Below are positions 8,665-17,398 of a stretch of DNA of 64,000 nucleotides, piece after piece (the stretch's first letter is position 1; each line of letters begins with the position of its first letter). Position numbers and translations under genes: made by a program. The DNA is from Betaproteobacteria bacterium (GTDB lineage: Bacteria > Pseudomonadota > Gammaproteobacteria > Burkholderiales > SG8-39): NCBI GenBank assembly GCA_009693235.1, contig SHXR01000001.1:1-64000 (forward strand), in the 5' to 3' direction. Below the pieces are notes generated by a model. That model was given only the letters and a program-made list of their open reading frames with translations, was not told the origin of the DNA and searched no databases.

Positions 8665-9546
8665 ATGAGCGTCGCGTCGAATCGAAGCGAACTGCCCGCG
8701 ACGCCCGGTGCCGTTGGTGCGCTGCGATTTCGCCCCCTGTCGCCCAACATCGGTGTTGAAGTGCAAGGCATTGATCTGCGGCAACCGATGGACGAGGCCA
8801 CCTTTCGTGCCATCGAAGCGGCGTGGCATGCCAACTGCATCATTTTCTTTCGCGACCAGAAGCTCGACGAAGACGAACAGGTCGCGTTCACCTCGCGGTT
8901 CGGACCGCTTGCGCAGGTGCTTAACCGGCATGGTGGCGCGTCGAAACATCACCCAGGCGTGATGTTCGTCTCCAACATCCGGGAGAACGGCGAGTTGATC
9001 GGCGCCTTGCCCGATGGCGAAATGATGTTCCATTCGGATCAGTGCTACATCGAGCGGCCTTGTTACGCGACCCTGCTCTACGCAATCGAGATTCCCAAAC
9101 AAGGCGGCAACACGCTGTTCGCCAACATGTACAAGGCCTACGAAGCGCTGCCCGCGGCGATCAAGACCCGGTTGCAGGGAATGTATGCCGAGCACGTCTA
9201 CGATTACGGTAACGCGCCAACCCAAAAGGGCGCGGTCACTGAAGCAGCACGACGCTACGCACATCCGGTATTCCGCACCCATCCGGCCGCCGGCAAGAAG
9301 GCGCTCTATGTGAACCGCCTGATGACTGATCACATCATCGGTATGGAGCGCGCCGAAAGCGATCAGATCCTTGCGATGTTGTTCGATGTGATCGAGAACC
9401 CGGCTTGGATCTACGAACACAAATGGCGGATCGGTGATCTCCTCATGTGGGATAACCGCTGCACCACCCACGCGCGCACGGACTTTGATGTCGCGGAGCG
9501 GCGATTGCTGAGGCGAAGCGTCGTGCTGGGGGAGAAGCCCTATTAG
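8665..9546 (+). CDS. TauD/TfdA-family Fe(II)/2-oxoglutarate dioxygenase
   Basis: This is a non-haem iron oxygenase that couples 2-oxoglutarate decarboxylation to substrate hydroxylation. The start at 8665 follows aaaggaaaa; upstream in-frame codons overlap the Bug gene. The iron triad is H123-x-D125 (MFHSDQCY) and H269 (CTTHART), with R283/R284 available to hold the 2-oxoglutarate carboxylate. Length (293 aa) fits the family. Known members act on taurine, 2,4-D, sulfonates or similar side-chain acids; the substrate here is not deducible. It lies between two Bug receptors and upstream of ring-degradation-type genes. Confidence 0.9.
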   Translation: MSVASNRSELPATPGAVGALRFRPLSPNIGVEVQGIDLRQPMDEATFRAIEAAWHANCIIFFRDQKLDEDEQVAFTSRFGPLAQVLNRHGGASKHHPGVMFVSNIRENGELIGALPDGEMMFHSDQCYIERPCYATLLYAIEIPKQGGNTLFANMYKAYEALPAAIKTRLQGMYAEHVYDYGNAPTQKGAVTEAARRYAHPVFRTHPAAGKKALYVNRLMTDHIIGMERAESDQILAMLFDVIENPAWIYEHKWRIGDLLMWDNRCTTHARTDFDVAERRLLRRSVVLGEKPY

Positions 9547-9552
9547 GGCTTT

Positions 9553-9580
9553 GTGAAGAGTGAAGGGTGAAGGGTGAAAT
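9553..9580 (+). repeat. Heptanucleotide tandem repeat spanning a ribosome-binding site
   Basis: Four units of the form GTGAAGR run from 9553 (GTGAAGA, GTGAAGG, GTGAAGG, GTGAAAT). The last unit contains the first bases of the ATG at 9579 of the following Bug gene, so the repeat itself supplies the purine-rich ribosome-binding site. Slippage would change the leader by seven bases without altering the protein. Confidence 0.7.
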
Positions 9581-10540
9581 GAGTCGAATCTTGGCGTTTG
9601 CCGTGTGCGTTCTGGCCGCGGTGCTGCCGCACGCCAACGCGCAGGAGTACCCAACGCGGCCGATCAAGCTCATCGTTCTGGCGGCACCCGGCGGCGGCAA
9701 CGATGCCATCGCACGCTTGGTCGCGCAGAATCTTTCCACCGCGCTTGGCCAGCAGGTCGTGGTCGAAAATCGTGACGGTGCGGGTGGCAATGTCGGTACC
9801 GATGTCGTCGCGAAAGCGCCGCCCGATGGTTACACGTTGCTGCTCGCTTTTCCGGGCCGCTCGCAATGACGCCAGGGCTTGCCAAGACGCCTTACGATCC
9901 GATCCATAGCTTTGCGCACATCGGATTGATCGCCAAGGGGTATCATATTCTCGTTGTTCACCCGTCATTGCCGGCTCGCAGCGTTCAAGAGCTGGTTGCC
10001 CTCGCGAAGGCGAAACCGGGTTCCATCAACTACGCATCCGCAGGCAATGGAACGCCCCTCCACCTTGCCGCAGAACTGTTCCGAACCGCGGCGGGCATCG
10101 ATACCGTTCACATCCCGTACAAGGGATCGAGCCCAGCGGCCACTGCGGTGCTGGCGGCCGATGCACAAATGATCTTCGGTGGACTGGTGTCGAGCTTGCC
10201 CCATGTCAAGACGGGGCGATTACGCGCGCTCGCTGTGACGAGCCCACACCGGGAACCGTTGGCGCGTGATGTGCCGACAATGGCTGAAGCGGGATTCCCC
10301 AGTGTTGACCCCGTGTCGTGGTACGGCATCTCCGCGCCGGCCGGCACGCCCGGGCCAATTGTCGATCGATTGAGCGGCGAGTTGCGCCGACTGGTAGCCT
10401 CCAGGGAGTATCGCGAGTTATTGAGCGGCCAGGCACAACAGACGGTAGGCTCGACACCGGCCGAGTTTCGCGCCTTCATCGCGGCCGATCTGGAAAAGTG
10501 GACCAAGGTGATTCGCGCCGCCGGCATCAAAGCAGACTGA
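9579..10540 (+). pseudogene. Bug/TctC-family receptor broken by a one-base frameshift
   Basis: The first frame (from ATG 9579) encodes a signal peptide ending at [34 protein letters not shown] and [13 protein letters not shown]. At 9854-9856 (GGG) the frame is lost and it stops at TGA 9867. One additional G would give [18 protein letters not shown] and join it to the second frame, which continues as ordinary Bug sequence to 10540. Both halves are otherwise intact. The lesion has the same form as in the Bug gene at 4302-5287. It lies within the ferredoxin-to-cupin operon, 19 bases before the Pht5-like gene. Confidence 0.85.
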
Positions 10541-10559
10541 ACCCACACGAAAAGAAACC

Positions 10560-11540
10560 ATGCCCAACATCAATCTCACCATTGCCACCGACGTCTACGA
10601 CCATGTGCGCGACCTCACCGACGGCAGCGTTCGCGCCGAAGGGATCGATCTCACCGTTCTCAAGTTGCAGCTCGAAGAGATTTTCTTCCGGTTCACGAAA
10701 TTCCGCGAATGGGATATCACCGAGCTGTCGATGGGCAAATACATTTCGCTTCGCTCGCAGGACGACACCAGCATCACCGCAATCCCGGTGTTTATTTCCC
10801 GTGTGTTCCGTCATTCTTCGATCTATGTGAAAGCAGGCAGTCCGCTTAAGTCGCCCGAGCAATTGAAGGGCAAACGGATCGGTGTACCGGAGTGGGCGCA
10901 GACCGCATCCATCTACTCACGCGGACTCCTCACCCACGAATATGGCGTGCCGCTTGCATCGGTGGATTGGGCGCAAGCCGGTGTCAATCAACCGGGCCGG
11001 GTCGAAAAGGTCGAACTCAAGTTGCCGGCGGGCGTGCGCTATCGCAACGAGCCAACGAAGTCGCTCGACGGCATGCTGCAAGCGGGCGAATTGGATGCCA
11101 TCTTGAGCGCGCGGCCACCGCAAAGTCTTGGCCACGGGATCGATCGCATGATTCCCAACTATCGGCCGCTCGAAGAGGCCTACTATCGCAAGACCGGTGT
11201 CTATCCGATCATGCATGTCATTGCGCTGCGTACGCCTGTGTTGGAGCAGCATCCTTGGGTCGCAATGAATCTGTTCAAGGCCTTCGAAGAATCCAAGCGT
11301 CGCTCGATGGTGCGAATGGCAGAAATTGCCGCCACCCATGCGCCGGTGCCCTGGCTTGGCGATACGATTGGCCAACTGCGAGAGTTGCTGGGGCCGGACA
11401 TTTTTCCGTACGGCGTTGAGGCCAATCGCAAGACGCTCGAAACTTTCGTGCAGTATGGTTATGAGCAAGGCGTATGCCATCGCAAACTCTCGGTGGAAGA
11501 GCTGTTTTCTGCCTCGGTGCAGGCGTCCTTCAAAGTTTGA
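10560..11540 (+). CDS. 4,5-dihydroxyphthalate decarboxylase-like / periplasmic-binding-fold protein
   Basis: The 326-residue product has the layout of the Pht5 (4,5-dihydroxyphthalate decarboxylase) family, which shares the type 2 periplasmic-binding fold. It has no signal peptide, so it should stay in the cytoplasm. Family signatures include the LTIATDVYDHVRDL opening, LKGKRIGVPEWAQTAS around residues 101-116 and the IFPYGVEANRKTLE segment near the C-terminus. Family members decarboxylate aromatic diols, but many homologues are uncharacterised. The gene follows a Bug receptor and overlaps in context with a gentisate-dioxygenase-like cupin 10 bases downstream, consistent with a decarboxylation followed by ring cleavage. 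That order is inference. Confidence 0.75.
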   Translation: MPNINLTIATDVYDHVRDLTDGSVRAEGIDLTVLKLQLEEIFFRFTKFREWDITELSMGKYISLRSQDDTSITAIPVFISRVFRHSSIYVKAGSPLKSPEQLKGKRIGVPEWAQTASIYSRGLLTHEYGVPLASVDWAQAGVNQPGRVEKVELKLPAGVRYRNEPTKSLDGMLQAGELDAILSARPPQSLGHGIDRMIPNYRPLEEAYYRKTGVYPIMHVIALRTPVLEQHPWVAMNLFKAFEESKRRSMVRMAEIAATHAPVPWLGDTIGQLRELLGPDIFPYGVEANRKTLETFVQYGYEQGVCHRKLSVEELFSASVQASFKV

Positions 11541-11550
11541 GGAGTGAGTC

Positions 11551-12669
11551 ATGAGTGAATTCAGAAAAGACTTTCCGCGGATGAACGGCCGCTTCGTCGA
11601 TCGGACCGGCGCCGCCGCGCAAGACGCGAACCAGTACTGGCCGCCGATCATCATCACGAAGGAAGAGATGGAAGGTGAAGTGGAGCGCCTGGCGAGCAGT
11701 GATTTACCCGCCAATGGCAAGCGCGAGTCGTTGATCGTGCATCCCCTTGCTGAGCCCAACGCGCCCAGCCTGACACCAGGCATTCAGGTGAAGCTGTCGG
11801 TATTGAAACCGGGCGAACGGACCCGCGCGTTTCGCCATAACGCGACCGAAGTGAATTTCAACATTCACGGTGGCGGGCATACGGTGGTCGCCGGACGCAC
11901 CATTCGGTTTGAACAGTACGATGTCTGGAATCATCCGTCGTACGCGACCTACTTTCATGTCAACGACACCAAGGACATTCAAGTACGGCTGACGTATTCG
12001 AACGTGCCGCTCCTCCAACATATGCAGGTGTATCTGCCGGAAGACGAGCCGAAAGCCGATGTCGCGGCGGTGCACGACGAAGGAAAGGACGATCCGCGCA
12101 AGAAAAGCCCGTATGGCATGTTCCCCATTACGGAGGACGGCGGATTGCTGATGCCCTATGAGACGCTGATCAATCCAAAGTCGGTTGCTTCCCACCCGCT
12201 CCATTTTGCGTGGAAGAAAGTCAAACCGGAACTCGACAAACTGGAAGCCCTGGGGCGCGATTACGTCGGCCGGCGGCTCTACATGTACTACAACCCCACA
12301 ACCCGGCGCTTCAACGGCATCACGCCGAACTTCTTTGCGACGATGACGATTCGGCCGCCGAAAATCGTCGACAAACCGCATCGGCATGTGTCGGCGGCGA
12401 TCAACTATTACTTCTATGGCACCGGCTACAGTACTGTCGCCGGCAATCGTTACGAATGGAAGGCCGGTGATTTGATGTTATCGGCGCCGGGTTGGGCGGT
12501 GCACAACCACGCTTCGCATGACGATTATGTGTACGAGCTGACGGTGCAGGATCAGCCGCTCAACATCTTCATGGAATCGCTGATCTGGCAGGAAGACTTG
12601 AAGCATCCGGCGATCGTCCTGGGCACGCATGAAGGGTTCGATACCAATCGCGACAAGGCTGCCGCGTAG
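11551..12669 (+). CDS. Bicupin related to gentisate 1,2-dioxygenase
   Basis: This 372-residue protein contains two cupin barrels. The first spans about 85-170, with FRHNATEVNFNIHGGGHTVV supplying an H/E/H metal site. The second spans about 270-350, with KPHRHVSAAINYYFYGTGYS and the later HNHASHDDYVY. This is the architecture of gentisate and 1-hydroxy-2-naphthoate dioxygenases, Fe(II) enzymes that cleave salicylate-type rings. A ring-cleavage role is therefore likely, but the substrate is open. It is the last gene of the operon starting at the ferredoxin and converges on the DUF4197 gene. The TAG stop at 12667 looks genuine because no conserved sequence follows. Confidence 0.8.
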   Translation: MSEFRKDFPRMNGRFVDRTGAAAQDANQYWPPIIITKEEMEGEVERLASSDLPANGKRESLIVHPLAEPNAPSLTPGIQVKLSVLKPGERTRAFRHNATEVNFNIHGGGHTVVAGRTIRFEQYDVWNHPSYATYFHVNDTKDIQVRLTYSNVPLLQHMQVYLPEDEPKADVAAVHDEGKDDPRKKSPYGMFPITEDGGLLMPYETLINPKSVASHPLHFAWKKVKPELDKLEALGRDYVGRRLYMYYNPTTRRFNGITPNFFATMTIRPPKIVDKPHRHVSAAINYYFYGTGYSTVAGNRYEWKAGDLMLSAPGWAVHNHASHDDYVYELTVQDQPLNIFMESLIWQEDLKHPAIVLGTHEGFDTNRDKAAA

Positions 12670-12672
12670 CCG

Positions 12673-13362
12673 CTAATTACCACCGATTGCGCCGAACACG
12701 CGCTTGACGATATTCACGGCCGATCCCATCGGATTGGCCCGGATCTATTTCTCTTCCTCGGCAATCATGGTGAAGAGCCCATCGAGGGCGCGCTGCGTGA
12801 TGTATTGATCGAGGTTCGCATCGGCGGCGTCCAGCAGCCCAAACGTTGCCGCTTTGCCGGCGTAATTGTTGTATAGCTCGGTAAGCTGAACCTTTGACGT
12901 GGCTTCTTTCACGATGGGAAGAAACCGCTCGGTCAGAGCGCTTGAGGTGGCGCGTTTGAAGTACTGCGTCGCGGCATCTTGCGGTCCTGACAAGATGCCT
13001 TTGGCATCGCTGATCGACATTTTCCTGATCGCATCGACCAGGAGCGTCTTCGCTTCGGGGACGGCTGCTTCCGCCGCGCGATTCATCGTGGTGACGAGTT
13101 CGTCCGCCTGACGCCCAAGCCCGAACATGCGCATGGTGCCTTCGATGCGTTGCAGGCTGTGCGGCAACGGGATCTTGACCTTTGGATTGCCAAGAAAACC
13201 GTCGGCTTTGCCAAGGAGTCCGATGGCTTGGCCGGATCCTTGCACCAGGGCCTCACGCAGGCCGGATACGGCATCCTGATTTGAGATGTCCGAGAGCGTA
13301 ACAGCGGCGGCGTTTTGCAGGCCGACAGCTATCAACGCGGAAGCAATAAACGTTCGGAACAT
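12673..13362 (-). pseudogene. DUF4197 family protein with an in-frame TAG before its conserved C-terminus
   Basis: The exported protein (signal peptide [20 protein letters not shown]) reads as DUF4197 through DGLFTMIAEEEK. A TAG at 12747-12745 follows, and then in the same frame come 23 more residues starting IRANPMGSAVNIVKRVFGA. DUF4197 proteins normally end with an EE..IR.NP...LLK.VFG block, so the continuation is the true C-terminus. With readthrough the protein would be 229 residues, the usual length. A single base change from CAG, GAG or AAG would create the stop. The function of DUF4197 is unknown. It is the last gene of the cell wall/lipoate block and its start overlaps the lipA stop by one base. 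Confidence 0.85.
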
Positions 13363-14309
13363 TATTTCACCCCAACGCGGGCTTCGTGCGCCTGTTGGTC
13401 CGCGTGATAACTCGAGCGAACCATTGCACCGACTGCGGCATGGGCAAACCCCATTTGGTCTGCTGCCGCTTCAAACATCTTGAAAACGCTTGGATCGGCA
13501 TAGCGGCGCACCGGTAAGTGATGCGCCGACGGTTGCAGATACTGCCCGATGGTGAGCATATCGACTTGATGGGCGCGCAGATCACGCATCACTTCCAGAA
13601 TCTCATCGTCTGTTTCGCCTAATCCCAGCATCAACCCGGACTTGGTCGGTACGAGCGGTTGCCGTAATTTGAACGCTTTCAATAGCGCGAGCGAATTGCC
13701 GTAGTCGGCCCCCGGTCGTGCTTCCCGGTAGAGTCTTGGCACCGTTTCGAGATTATGGTTCATGACGTTGGGCGGCTCGGCGGATAGCGCATCGAGGGCT
13801 CTGTCCAGCCGCCCGCGAAAATCGGGCACCAAAACTTCGATTTGTGTGGCGGGCGAGTGCTCCCGCACCGCCCGAATGCACGCGGCAAAATGGGCGGCGC
13901 CGCCATCGCGAAGATCGTCGCGATCGACGCTGGTAATCACCACATACTTGAGCGCAAGCAGGGCGATGGTGCGAGCAAGACGCAGCGGCTCCTCTTCGTC
14001 GGGCGGTTTTGGCCGGCCATGGGCGACATCGCAAAACGGGCAGCGGCGGGTGCAAAGATCGCCAAGGATCATAAAGGTTGCCGTCCCCTTGCCGAAACAC
14101 TCGCCGATGTTCGGGCAGGACGCCTCTTCGCAGACGGTGTGCAGATTGTTCTCGCGCAAGATACGCTTGATTTCGTAGAACCGCGAACCGGCCACCGGTG
14201 CGCGCACGCGAATCCATGACGGCTTCTTGAGCGGCGTAATCGGGATGATCTTGACCGGGTTTCGCTCGGTCTTGGCGCGCGATTTCTGCTTGTCAGGGTT
14301 GGATTCCAT
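13362..14309 (-). CDS. lipA: Lipoyl synthase
   Basis: A radical-SAM enzyme that inserts two sulfurs into octanoyl groups on carrier proteins, the last step of lipoate synthesis. Starting at ATG 14309 gives 315 residues. The auxiliary cluster cysteines are C60, C65 and C71 ([12 protein letters not shown]) and the radical-SAM cysteines are C86, C90 and C93 (CTRRCPFC). The C-terminal RSSYHADQ motif supplies the conserved RSSY. The start overlaps lipB by 17 bases, so translation is probably coupled. Upstream in-frame residues lie inside lipB and are not used. Confidence 0.97.
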   Translation of the reverse strand: MESNPDKQKSRAKTERNPVKIIPITPLKKPSWIRVRAPVAGSRFYEIKRILRENNLHTVCEEASCPNIGECFGKGTATFMILGDLCTRRCPFCDVAHGRPKPPDEEEPLRLARTIALLALKYVVITSVDRDDLRDGGAAHFAACIRAVREHSPATQIEVLVPDFRGRLDRALDALSAEPPNVMNHNLETVPRLYREARPGADYGNSLALLKAFKLRQPLVPTKSGLMLGLGETDDEILEVMRDLRAHQVDMLTIGQYLQPSAHHLPVRRYADPSVFKMFEAAADQMGFAHAAVGAMVRSSYHADQQAHEARVGVK

Positions 14310-14991
14310 GCGATTCGCCCAGTAGTCGTGCAATGCCACGTGCCAGCTGTTCACCCAATTCTTGCGCCGTCGTGGTGATACCAAGATCAGCGAGTCGCGT
14401 GATTTGTAATCCCGGATAGCCGCAGGGATCGATGGCATGGTAGGGCGTGAGATCGTTCGTCACGTTAAGGGCAATGCCGTGGTAACAACGTCCGCTGCGA
14501 ATACGTAAGCCCAGTGCAGCGATTTTCGCCTCTTCAACATAGACCCCTGGTGCGCCCGTTCGCCGTTTGCCATGCACGCCGTGCGCTGCCAATGCTTGGA
14601 TAGCCGCTTGTTCCAAGAGGCGAACCATCTGCGTGACGGTGATGTGCCGGCGCGCCAGATCGATGAGGCAATAGACGATGACTTGTCCGGGGCCGTGATA
14701 AGTAATCTGTCCGCCGCGATCAACCTTTGTTACCGGTATTGAACCAAGCGTGATCGGACTTGGGCGCGGCAAATGTTCCGGCCGGCCGGCAAGCCCAACG
14801 GTGTAGATCGGTTCGTGTTCGACGATCCAAAGTTCGTCGGCAGAGGCGCTCGTCCGAGATTTAGTGAACGCGCGCATCGTCGCATAGCAGCCGGTGTAAT
14901 CGATCCGCCCGACCACCTTGATGGTAGGCGCTTCGAGCGATCCGCTTTGCGCTGCATAAATGCGCCGAGTCTGGAGATCAGCGGCCGACAC
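14293..14991 (-). CDS. lipB: Octanoyl-[acyl-carrier-protein]:protein N-octanoyltransferase
   Basis: Transfers octanoate from acyl carrier protein to lipoate-dependent enzymes, supplying the substrate of LipA. The 232-residue product has the [12 protein letters not shown] motif and the catalytic pair K156 and C190 ([13 protein letters not shown]). The start is GTG 14991, immediately after the ybeD stop. A later ATG would cut off the [17 protein letters not shown] segment that the family requires. Operon position between ybeD and lipA is typical for betaproteobacteria. Confidence 0.95.
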   Translation of the reverse strand: MSAADLQTRRIYAAQSGSLEAPTIKVVGRIDYTGCYATMRAFTKSRTSASADELWIVEHEPIYTVGLAGRPEHLPRPSPITLGSIPVTKVDRGGQITYHGPGQVIVYCLIDLARRHITVTQMVRLLEQAAIQALAAHGVHGKRRTGAPGVYVEEAKIAALGLRIRSGRCYHGIALNVTNDLTPYHAIDPCGYPGLQITRLADLGITTTAQELGEQLARGIARLLGESHGIQP

Positions 14992-15261
14992 TCACAGCAC
15001 CATGGTGACCATCGGGTGGTCGCAAAGTTCTTGATACAAGGCATCCAACTGTTCGCGCGATACCGCGTTGATCGTGAATGTCAGGCTGAGATACTGACCT
15101 TCGCGGCTAGGGCGCATTTCGATTGTTTCCGGCCGAAAATAGGGGGCATGTCGCATCACCACCGCGAGCATCGTTTGCGCGAATCGCTCATGACGCTTGC
15201 CGAGCACCTTAAGGGGAAACTCGGTCGGAAACGCCAGCAACGACCCGGTCGGTTCAGGCAT
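14992..15261 (-). CDS. ybeD: YbeD-like DUF493 protein
   Basis: This small 89-residue cytoplasmic protein has an ACT-like alpha/beta fold. It shows the family segments LLAFPTEFPLKVLGKRH and QYLSLTFTINAVSREQLDALY. The start at ATG 15261 overlaps the aminotransferase stop by eight bases. DUF493 genes sit beside lipB in most proteobacteria, suggesting a regulatory or accessory link to lipoate metabolism, but no activity is established. Confidence 0.9.
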   Translation of the reverse strand: MPEPTGSLLAFPTEFPLKVLGKRHERFAQTMLAVVMRHAPYFRPETIEMRPSREGQYLSLTFTINAVSREQLDALYQELCDHPMVTMVL

Positions 15262-16117
15262 GCACGGGAGCCGTCGATCGCACGGCCTTGGAGGCTTCAA
15301 AGTAGCCCAACATTTTTTTGTACAGCGGGCCGGGCTTGCCATTGCCGACGGATTTGCCGTCGAGTTCGGTGATGGCGAGCACTTCCTTGCTGGATGAGGA
15401 CAACCACAGTTCATCGGCCGAGCGTACTTCCGATTCACTCACCGGGCGCACTTCGAGCGGCATGCCGTGGGCACGCGCCAGCTCGATGACCACGTCGTAG
15501 GTGATGCCTGGCAGGATCAAATGGCTCTTTGGCGGTGCGAGCAGCAGGTTGCCTTTCACCACGAAGATATTGGTTGACGATCCCTCGGTGAGAAAACCGT
15601 CGCGGAGCAAGATCGCCTCGGCGCATCCTGCCTCGACCGCGGCCTGCTTCAACAGGCAATTCGCCAGCAGCGCCGTCGATTTGATATTGCAGCGGATCCA
15701 ACGATAGTCATTGAGGGTAATGGCGTCGACGCCGCGCTCTTTTTCTTCGCGGCTCGGTACCGATAGCGGCCCGGTCATGATGAATGTTGTGGGTTTGGCG
15801 TCTTTCGGAAAGGCGTGATTGCGCGGTGCGGCGCCGCGGGTCACCTGAATGTAGACCGATTGCTCGCTCCACTCATGTTGATCGATGAGATTGCCGATCA
15901 GCTTGGTCCAGGTTTCCGTCGCATAGGGATTCGCAAGGCGAATGCCATCCATGCTGGCCTGGAGGCGCGCCAAGTGCTCGGCCAAGCGGAAGGGTCGGCG
16001 ACCATAGACGGGAATGACTTCGTACACGCCATCGCCGAAAATGAATCCGCGATCGAGCACCGAAACAGTCGCCCGCTCGATGGGGACCAGTTCGCCGTTG
16101 AGATAGACCGTTGTCAT
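15254..16117 (-). CDS. dat: D-amino acid aminotransferase (class IV PLP aminotransferase)
   Basis: A PLP-dependent fold-type IV enzyme that makes or consumes D-alanine and D-glutamate, both peptidoglycan building blocks. The PLP lysine is K146 (NIKSTALLANCL) and the downstream EGSSTNIF motif supplies the family glutamate. ATG 16117 is preferred over the adjacent TTG; AGGAGA lies upstream. The 287-residue length is standard. Position between dacA and the lip genes matches other betaproteobacteria. A branched-chain specificity cannot be excluded, but the neighbourhood supports D-amino acids. Confidence 0.85.
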   Translation of the reverse strand: MTTVYLNGELVPIERATVSVLDRGFIFGDGVYEVIPVYGRRPFRLAEHLARLQASMDGIRLANPYATETWTKLIGNLIDQHEWSEQSVYIQVTRGAAPRNHAFPKDAKPTTFIMTGPLSVPSREEKERGVDAITLNDYRWIRCNIKSTALLANCLLKQAAVEAGCAEAILLRDGFLTEGSSTNIFVVKGNLLLAPPKSHLILPGITYDVVIELARAHGMPLEVRPVSESEVRSADELWLSSSSKEVLAITELDGKSVGNGKPGPLYKKMLGYFEASKAVRSTAPVHA

Positions 16118-16133
16118 CAAGATTCTCCTGTCT

Positions 16134-17258
16134 TTACTTCATCCAAAGTTTGACGGCATCCAACGAGCGCCCAAAGAAACCGGCCGGCGCGATCGACTCA
16201 AGTGCCACCGCCGGATATTCACCCAGCGAGCGACCTTTGTAACTGACTTTGACAACGCCCATGCGCTGTCCCTTGGTGATGGGCGCATAGATGGGCTGCT
16301 CGGTCGCAAGTTCCGCCTTGATCTTGTCGTTCGTACCCTTTGGGATCGCCACCAGAATGCTGGTGTCCATGCCGACCGATAATTCTTGGGTCATGCCTTT
16401 CCAGACGCGCACTTTGGCGATGGACGTGTCTTTCTCATGGACGCGAACGGTGTCGTAATGCTGAAAGCCGAAATTGAGCAGGGTTTGCGCCTCTTGCGCG
16501 CGCAGTGCGTCGGAAGGCGTGCCGATCACGACCGATAGCAGGCGCCGTTCGCCCCGTTTGGCCGATGCGATCAAACAGTACCCGGCCTTTTCGGTATGGC
16601 CGGTTTTCACGCCATCGACATTCGGGTCCAGCCACAGCAGGCGATTGCGATTGGCTTGCGTGATGTTGTTGTAGCGATACTCTTTGATCGAGTAGATAGA
16701 ATAGAAATCGGGAAACTCCCGAATGATCGCCGCCGCGACTAGCGCCAAGTCAAAGGCCGTGCTGTAGTGTTTGCCGTCGGGCAGACCGCTGGCATTGACG
16801 AAATTCGAGTTTTTCATCCCGAGTCTCTTGCCGACCTCGTTCATATGTAGCGCGAACGCATCCTCCGATCCACTGGAGGCTTCGGCCAGGGCGACTGATG
16901 CGTCATTGCCCGATTGCACGATCATGCCGTGCAGCAGTTCTTCTGCGGTGACCGGCTTTTTCGGATCGACAAACATCTTGGAGCCGCCCGTTCGCCACGC
17001 TTTTTCGGAGATCGGGACGACCTGGCCACGGGAGAATTTGCCGTCTTTGATCGCGTTGAAAATGACATACGCGCTCATCAGTTTGGTGAGCGACGCCGGC
17101 TCGATGCGCTCGTCAGCGTTCGATGCCGCAATGATGTGATTGGCGGTGACGTCGAGCAATAGCCACGACCGCGCGGTGGTGGCCGGCAACATCGGAGTCT
17201 GGGCGATCGACGATACGGCGGCCAACGTAAGAACGAGGGATGCAACGGTGCGGATCAT
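16134..17258 (-). CDS. dacA: D-alanyl-D-alanine carboxypeptidase (PBP5/6 type)
   Basis: Trims the terminal D-alanine of peptidoglycan pentapeptides in the periplasm. Starting at ATG 17258 gives a signal peptide ending near SIAQ. The active-site motifs are S56-LTK59, S116-G-N118 and K218-TG. The C-terminal beta domain and a final amphipathic membrane anchor (GFFGRSLDAVKLWMK) are present. Length is 374 aa. About 140 bases separate it from rlpA; a TGCGATAAAC stretch there could be an extended -10, but no convincing -35 was found. Confidence 0.95.
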   Translation of the reverse strand: MIRTVASLVLTLAAVSSIAQTPMLPATTARSWLLLDVTANHIIAASNADERIEPASLTKLMSAYVIFNAIKDGKFSRGQVVPISEKAWRTGGSKMFVDPKKPVTAEELLHGMIVQSGNDASVALAEASSGSEDAFALHMNEVGKRLGMKNSNFVNASGLPDGKHYSTAFDLALVAAAIIREFPDFYSIYSIKEYRYNNITQANRNRLLWLDPNVDGVKTGHTEKAGYCLIASAKRGERRLLSVVIGTPSDALRAQEAQTLLNFGFQHYDTVRVHEKDTSIAKVRVWKGMTQELSVGMDTSILVAIPKGTNDKIKAELATEQPIYAPITKGQRMGVVKVSYKGRSLGEYPAVALESIAPAGFFGRSLDAVKLWMK

Positions 17259-17398
17259 TTGGGAGTTAATAAATTGTTCGGAACTGGCGTTACGCAGGGC
17301 GTTCTGAGGAGCACTGCGCGATCGTGCAAGGGCGGACAGTTTATCGCACCCGGCTTCGCATCCATCGAATTTGATGTCGGGGCAGCGCGGAATGCGCG

